Source: Rubripirellula obstinata (lineage in GTDB: Bacteria > Planctomycetota > Planctomycetia > Pirellulales > Pirellulaceae). Taken from it: 64,000 bases of DNA. The stretch covers positions 29,770-93,769 of the forward strand of contig NZ_LWSK01000009.1 in assembly GCF_001642955.1 (NCBI RefSeq), read 5' to 3'. The position numbers were made by a program, and so were the translations under genes. The notes under the pieces are model-generated. The model worked only from the letters and a program-made list of their open reading frames with translations, did no database searches and was not told the DNA's origin. Of this stretch, positions 60,201 to 64,000 are shown one piece after another (positions within the stretch are counted from its first letter, which is position 1; every line of letters begins with the position of its first letter).

Positions 60201-60679
60201 TGCCCGGACCCTACGAATCCAACATGCCGCCGTACCCGTTCGTGCCGCCCTTCGATCCGCCGGCCGACGAGCCACCGTACGAACCACCGGAACGCGACGG
60301 CCCAATCATCCTGACGCCACCGCCGGAACCCAAACAGCCGGTGTGGCCTGACGACTATCCACCGGGCACACCCGATTTCGGCCCGCGCCCACCATGGTGG
60401 CCCGAAGAACACTTTTGGCCGCCGCAGCCTGAGCCGCCAGTCATCATCAACGCCCCGTTGCCGCCGCACATCTGGCCGCGGTTGCCTCCCGATCATCCGT
60501 ACCACGTGCCGCCCGGTCACTCTTACCCCGACAACCTGCCGCCCGGTCACCCTGGTACCGCGTACCCCGGCATGCCCGACTACCCCGTCGTGCATCCCGG
60601 CAGTTGGGGCGAAGACTGGTACAAGTACCCCGGCATCCTCGACGACTGGCCGCCAACCTACGAAGACGACGAAGAATAG
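60200..60679 (+). CDS. Proline-rich acidic protein, 159 aa (second copy)
   Basis: This is an intact copy of the gene at 5830-6309, also 159 residues, with about six replacements, such as P to S at residue 7, P to Q at 46 and a rearranged acidic end. It is coupled to the preceding fused frame by TAATG. An intrinsic terminator follows 28 bases after the stop. Preservation of the frame in an otherwise broken region suggests a selected product or a recent origin. Confidence 0.7.
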   Translation: MPGPYESNMPPYPFVPPFDPPADEPPYEPPERDGPIILTPPPEPKQPVWPDDYPPGTPDFGPRPPWWPEEHFWPPQPEPPVIINAPLPPHIWPRLPPDHPYHVPPGHSYPDNLPPGHPGTAYPGMPDYPVVHPGSWGEDWYKYPGILDDWPPTYEDDEE

Positions 60680-60706
60680 TCGTCTCTACCAACTGAATTC
60701 ACGCCA

Positions 60707-60740
60707 CGGCTGCATTGGAAAATCCAATGCAGCCGTTTTT
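60707..60740 (+). terminator. Intrinsic terminator after the proline-rich gene
   Basis: A perfect 13-base stem (CGGCTGCATTGGA with its complement) is followed by five T residues. Confidence 0.9.
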
Positions 60741-60887
60741 CGTGCGCGGTCGTCAAATGGCGAACCAAAGACGCAGAAGAATGTCTTTCATCATGCGACT
60801 GGCCGATGTGAGTTCCGGCGGCGCGGTGTCCTCGCATCTTTGCGATTGGTTTACCGTGTTCCGTAGACTGGTTCTGCATGAGCATCG

Positions 60888-60960
60888 GTCGGAGTAGCTC
60901 AGTGGATAGAGCATCAGTTTAGGGAACTGACGGTCACGGGTTCGACTCCCGTCACGCACC
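60888..60960 (+). tRNA. tRNA-like sequence, isotype uncertain
   Basis: The D-arm (GCTCAGTGGATAGAGC), anticodon arm (TCAGT, loop TTAGGGA, ACTGA) and T-arm (ACGGG TTCGACT CCCGT) all fold well, and CACC-A lies at the 3-prime end. The acceptor stem pairs poorly: GGTCGGAG against CACGCACC has several mismatches, and one extra base lies on each side. The anticodon would read AGG (Pro), which is unusual in bacteria. It is probably a degraded or hybrid tRNA, or a real tRNA with an unusual acceptor. Confidence 0.5.
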
Positions 60961-61352
60961 AACGTTGGCTGAAAACCAACTCGCGAGCACGAAAGTGTTC
61001 ACCATGAAGCTGGCGGGCATTCGGTTGCCTCGTCGAATCGGCTGGCAAACGTCGATCGGCCTCGGTCGTGACACGTTTGTTTGGCAACACGATGGTTTCG
61101 CCCTGCAGGTTTGCAGACGAATCATCCGGCAACGTCGGACAAAACTGACAACGGCCTTTGATGGATGGATTGGTATCGCGAAGCCTCGGCGACGCCTTAC
61201 TGATCCGAACGCGAAGCCCCGAATCAGTAGACGCCGATCACGCGTGGGTGGCTCAGAGCAAACTTCCGCGAATGTTTCGTGTGATTCAGCGAACAATCGT
61301 CTGCCCAAAAGCCTCTTTCTTTCAACTTAAAGAAACGCAGCTCAATACAATC
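60961..61352. other. Interval with no convincing gene
   Basis: About 390 bases between the tRNA-like sequence and the inverted repeat hold only short frames without a recognisable domain or ribosome site. Nothing else was identified. Confidence 0.5.
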
Positions 61353-61408
61353 GTAGTGGATCTTGTTAAAGATCCCTCATGCTCCGGATCTTTAACAAGA
61401 TCCACTAC
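61353..61408. repeat. Perfect 23-base inverted repeat
   Basis: Left arm 61353-61375 begins GTAGTGGATCTTGTTAAAGA, and the right arm 61386-61408 is its exact reverse complement, with a ten-base spacer. It lies 12 bases before the slipin ATG, so a transcript would place a strong hairpin over the start region. I associate similar repeats with planctomycete intergenic regions, from memory only. Confidence 0.8.
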
Positions 61409-61420
61409 CTAAGATTCATC

Positions 61421-62536
61421 ATGTTCAAGAAGACGCACATCCGCAGCTACGAAGTCGGACTGAAGTTCCGCGAAGGCGAATTCGTTGGCTTGCTCGGCGC
61501 GGGCAAGCACTACGCGTTCACGCGATTTGGAAAGACCAAGGTCGAAGTCGTCAGCAAGCGAGATCCGTGGATCCAGCACGAACAACTCGACGTGATCGTG
61601 AAGTCCGGCGTGTTGGCCGACAAGGCGGAAGTCGTGGACCTGCGGGATCACGAGCGAGCCCTGGTGTGGATCGACGGTCGCTTCAGCCGTGTGCTTGGAC
61701 CAGGTCTGTACGCCTACTGGACCGGCGTTCGCGATGTTCGCATCGAAACGGTCGCGATCGAAAACGCACGGCTCGAGCACAAGCAGCTCGCGTCGATCGT
61801 TCGCGGCGGCGATGCGCTGCGTTTCCTTGACGTGTGCAAGGTCGACCGCGATCACATTGGCGTGCTGTTCTTGGACGGCCGGTATGTCGATCAGCTTGGT
61901 CCGGGGTTGTATGCGTTCTGGAAGGATGCCGGTGATGCTCGCGTGGTCGAAATCGACATGCGTGAATCGCAAGTCGACGTGTCAGGCCAAGAGATGTTGA
62001 CCGCGGACAAGGTGTCGCTGCGAATCAACGCGATGGTGACGTACGTCGTGAAGGATGCTCGCCGAGCGGTGAGTTCATCGGACGACGTGCGTCAGTCGAT
62101 CTACCGAGAAACGCAGCTCGCATTGCGTTCGTCGGTGGGAAGTCGTGAACTCGACGTTTTCCTGAGCGGCAAGAATGGCGAGGGCAAAGACGATCTGATC
62201 GAAGAACTCGAGCAGAACGTTCGCGACCGAGCCGGCGTGCTTGGCTTGGAAGTCGTCTCGGTAGGAATCCGCGACGTCATCCTGCCCGGCGACATGAAGG
62301 ACCTGATGAACAAGGTGACCGAAGCCAAGAAGGCGGCCGAGGCCAACTTGATCGCTCGTCGCGAAGAAACGGCGGCCATGCGTAGCCAAGCCAACACGGC
62401 AAAGCTACTGGCCGACAACCCAACGCTAATGCGATTGCGAGAGCTGGAGGTTCTCGAAAAGATCGCATCGGCAGGCAACATGAACATCGTGCTTGGCGAG
62501 AAGGGACTCGCCGATCGCGTCGTCAACTTGCTGTAA
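61421..62536 (+). CDS. Slipin/SPFH-family (stomatin-like) protein, 371 aa
   Basis: The N-terminus KKTHIRSYEVGLKFREGEFVGLLGAGKH has no clear membrane anchor, unlike most slipins. LTADKVSLRINAMVTYVVKD, FLSGKNGEGKDDLIEELEQNV and EVVSVGIRDVILPGDMKDLMNKV match the SPFH core, and the helical end (EAKKAAEANLIARREETAAMRSQ) follows. SPFH proteins form membrane microdomain assemblies. ATG 61421 is the first plausible start after the inverted repeat. It is a probable host gene. Confidence 0.8.
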   Translation: MFKKTHIRSYEVGLKFREGEFVGLLGAGKHYAFTRFGKTKVEVVSKRDPWIQHEQLDVIVKSGVLADKAEVVDLRDHERALVWIDGRFSRVLGPGLYAYWTGVRDVRIETVAIENARLEHKQLASIVRGGDALRFLDVCKVDRDHIGVLFLDGRYVDQLGPGLYAFWKDAGDARVVEIDMRESQVDVSGQEMLTADKVSLRINAMVTYVVKDARRAVSSSDDVRQSIYRETQLALRSSVGSRELDVFLSGKNGEGKDDLIEELEQNVRDRAGVLGLEVVSVGIRDVILPGDMKDLMNKVTEAKKAAEANLIARREETAAMRSQANTAKLLADNPTLMRLRELEVLEKIASAGNMNIVLGEKGLADRVVNLL

Positions 62537-62543
62537 ACAACGA

Positions 62544-62582
62544 AACGCCCGCGGAGGAGCAATCCACTGCGGGCGTTTTTCG
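62544..62582 (+). terminator. Intrinsic terminator after the slipin gene
   Basis: AACGCCCGC pairs with GCGGGCGTT, followed by a run of T residues. The rest of the gap up to 62836 shows nothing recognisable. Confidence 0.8.
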
Positions 62583-62836
62583 TTTTCGGACACAACTCAG
62601 AGAACGCAAGCGGATCAAAAGCTAGGATCCACAAGCAAGTCTCTCGGACTTATACTCACGCATCAGCACAAAGCAGCAAGGGACTACGGTGAAAAGTTTT
62701 CTGGGCTCGCATCTACGACCCACAACGCCGCCAAATGCTTGGGATTGATTGTACGAAGCAAACTCGACAACGCCGGTTTTGGCTGCCACAATTTCCATGA
62801 TATGACGGTCAATTGCGACAAGTAAAGCCAGCACAG

Positions 62837-63442
62837 ATGCAAATTCGTTCCTACGTTGTTCGCTTCGATTGTGGGTTCGCGCCGAATCCATTTGGCGGTT
62901 ATTTGACGCTCGCAACATGCAAACCGCGAATCCGTAAGTACGCCAATCGTGGTGATTTGATCGTCGGCACCGGCTCCGCCCAATCAGTGGGTGCTAACCG
63001 ACTGGTTTATGCGGGTATCGTCTCGCAAGTTGTTCCAATCGAAGAATATGGTTCGCTTGAAGAATTTGCCAACAAGCAGCCTTTCTTTCGCGGAGAGAAT
63101 TGGAAACGATTTGGAGACAATTGTTATTTCAAGGAAGACGGGGAGTGGGTGCAGCGGCGAAATCCGTTCCATGGACCAGAGTCTCAGGCGAAAGACCTGA
63201 GTGGCGAGAACGTTCTGATCTGCGATCAATTTTGGTACTACGGGACAAAAGCGATCCTGATCCCAAAACGATTTCATGGACTCATTAAGGCCGGACCTGG
63301 TCACAAGATCATTGACAACAGCGATCCACTCACCACCCGGTTCGCAAGTTGGCTGAACGAGAAAGCACCGGGTCGACATGGGTATCCAGTACTCGCAATG
63401 AGTCCCGATGATGACGCCACTTCTGGCTGCAAGAACGAATAG
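62837..63442 (+). CDS. Nmad2-like nucleotide-modification-associated protein, 201 aa
   Basis: The start MQIRSYVVRFDCGFAPNPFG, then GYLTLATCKPRIRKYANRGDLIVGTGS, closely fits the Nmad2 domain (nucleotide modification associated domain 2). This is found near DNA modification, restriction and defence genes. EYGSLEEFANKQPFFRGENW and FWYYGTKAILIPKRF lie in the later part. It faces a truncated PD-(D/E)XK nuclease, so the area looks like the remains of a defence island. ATG 62837 is the family start. Confidence 0.8.
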   Translation: MQIRSYVVRFDCGFAPNPFGGYLTLATCKPRIRKYANRGDLIVGTGSAQSVGANRLVYAGIVSQVVPIEEYGSLEEFANKQPFFRGENWKRFGDNCYFKEDGEWVQRRNPFHGPESQAKDLSGENVLICDQFWYYGTKAILIPKRFHGLIKAGPGHKIIDNSDPLTTRFASWLNEKAPGRHGYPVLAMSPDDDATSGCKNE

Positions 63443-63456
63443 TCAAATCAGGCAAA

Positions 63457-63861
63457 CTACCGTTCTCCAAACGCCAATCTATGTGCTTCGGCGTATCTAT
63501 CGGCACGACCTTGGTGATCGTTTGTGCTCAGCATTTGTTCGACCCGTTGCAAGTTGACCGGACGCAGGCAGACCTGGCCCAGCTTGGTGCCGCGTACGGG
63601 ATCTTGAATATTGATCCTCGATTCTTTCGCTTGCCGCTCCGCAGTCGGATACAGGATGCTCGCGATGGGACGATGCGGTTGGCTGATAGCGTAGACAACA
63701 AGCTGATAAAGCATTTCGCGTGGCAATGAACGTTGCCACAGATCACGGTACTTGGCGTCTAGCAAAGTCAGAACGCGGCCGTTCTGCTTCACGGCGTAGT
63801 CTGGACGGGGTGTTGGGGACGGCCGGCGTTGAGGATTGTAGTTGGGGTCGTACCGCATCAT
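63457..63861 (-). pseudogene. C-terminal part of a PD-(D/E)XK nuclease (DUF2357/DUF524 McrC-like)
   Basis: Residues RPDYAVKQNGRVLTLLDAKYRDLWQ include the D...DAK residues of a PD-(D/E)XK nuclease, and LPREMLYQLVVYAISQ and ASILYPT follow, as in McrC-like or DUF524 proteins. The frame extends a few codons upstream (AIALGLKQ before MMRYDP) but then meets a stop, so the large N-terminal part of the protein is missing. It is probably truncated by the unit at 63894. The remaining frame ends normally. Confidence 0.6.
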
Positions 63862-63893
63862 TTGCTTGAGCCCCAGGGCGATTGCACGGGGAT

Positions 63894-64000
63894 TTACCGA
63901 CTGAAAACGACTTTTTCCATGTAGTCATCGTCCCAACCAGCGGTGAGCCGCTTGTTTTTGACTCCGCACTTGGCCGTTTTCTCTTGCTTGAGCAAGCTTA
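63894..64000 (-). CDS. Partial reading frame at the right edge
   Basis: Only the C-terminal 34 residues are visible, including KTAKCGVKNKRLTAGWDDDYM and ending EKVVFSR. I cannot identify the family. It abuts the broken nuclease gene, so it may be an inserted gene that displaced the nuclease N-terminus. Confidence 0.35.
   Translation of the reverse strand, partial: SLLKQEKTAKCGVKNKRLTAGWDDDYMEKVVFSR

Overview
The window looks like planctomycete DNA (Pirellulaceae / Rhodopirellula-like; inferred from codon use, a DUF2924 plus serine-recombinase module, an ACR3-type arsenic operon, and intergenic inverted repeats I associate with that group). Most of it, about 5.8 to 57.6 kb, is a tailed-phage genome (prophage) of siphovirus type. 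It sits between a copper-resistance cluster on the left and a toxin-antitoxin pair, a second degenerate prophage relic, a tRNA-like sequence, a slipin gene and remnants of a defence island on the right.

Layout. 0-4.8 kb: CsoR-type repressor (partial), Tat-exported multicopper oxidase, copper P1B-ATPase and a divergent copper-storage protein, with two CsoR-like operators. 5.1-5.7 kb: two unknown overlapping genes. 5.8-12.7 kb (minus): an overlapping chain of a proline-rich protein, a radical SAM enzyme, four glycosyltransferase-like genes, a minimal nucleotidyltransferase-fold protein, a GT25/sulfotransferase-like two-domain protein and a Cys-rich protein. 13.1-16.0 kb: a 948-residue tail-fibre-like protein whose C-terminal two thirds is almost pure Ser/Asp/Gly. 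16.1-20.4 kb (plus): arsR-acr3-arsD-arsA-arsC, inserted among the tail genes. 20.5-37.0 kb (minus): the morphogenesis operon, from terminase through portal, fused prohead protease/capsid, two DUF2190 proteins, a membrane trypsin-like protease, head-tail proteins, tail tube, tail chaperones (possible frameshift) and tape measure. 37.1-42.5 kb (plus): ten small genes plus an amidoligase, many preceded by a repeated intergenic cassette. 42.5-51.8 kb (minus): orphan ParB-methyltransferase, prim-pol, SF2 helicase, RusA, DUF669, RecA-like ATPase and a phage sigma factor. 52.0-57.6 kb: an unknown gene pair and the serine recombinase module.

How it may work together. The phage encodes its own sigma-70-family factor (51.2-51.8 kb). 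Four copies of a bipartite motif (TTGGAC-like box, then CGGCATAGATAGTACCGGG) lie upstream of four separate transcription units: recombinase module, DNA-metabolism genes, small-gene array and structural genes. This suggests a self-contained sigma/promoter circuit. Separately, six copies of a ~100 bp element precede small genes in the 37-42 kb array, several of them after intrinsic terminators, so these genes look like individually controlled cassettes. The glycosyltransferase/radical SAM block directly downstream of the Ser-rich fibre gene suggests a virion protein decorated by a phage-encoded modification pathway.

The right flank (59.1-60.7 kb) carries an inverted, condensed copy of a closely related prophage: recombinase end, a tail-completion fragment, the tape-measure N-terminus joined in frame to the radical SAM C-terminus, and an intact copy of the proline-rich gene. 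I could not recognise a lysis module or a CI-type repressor in the prophage. All family assignments are from reading the sequence; no database search was run.
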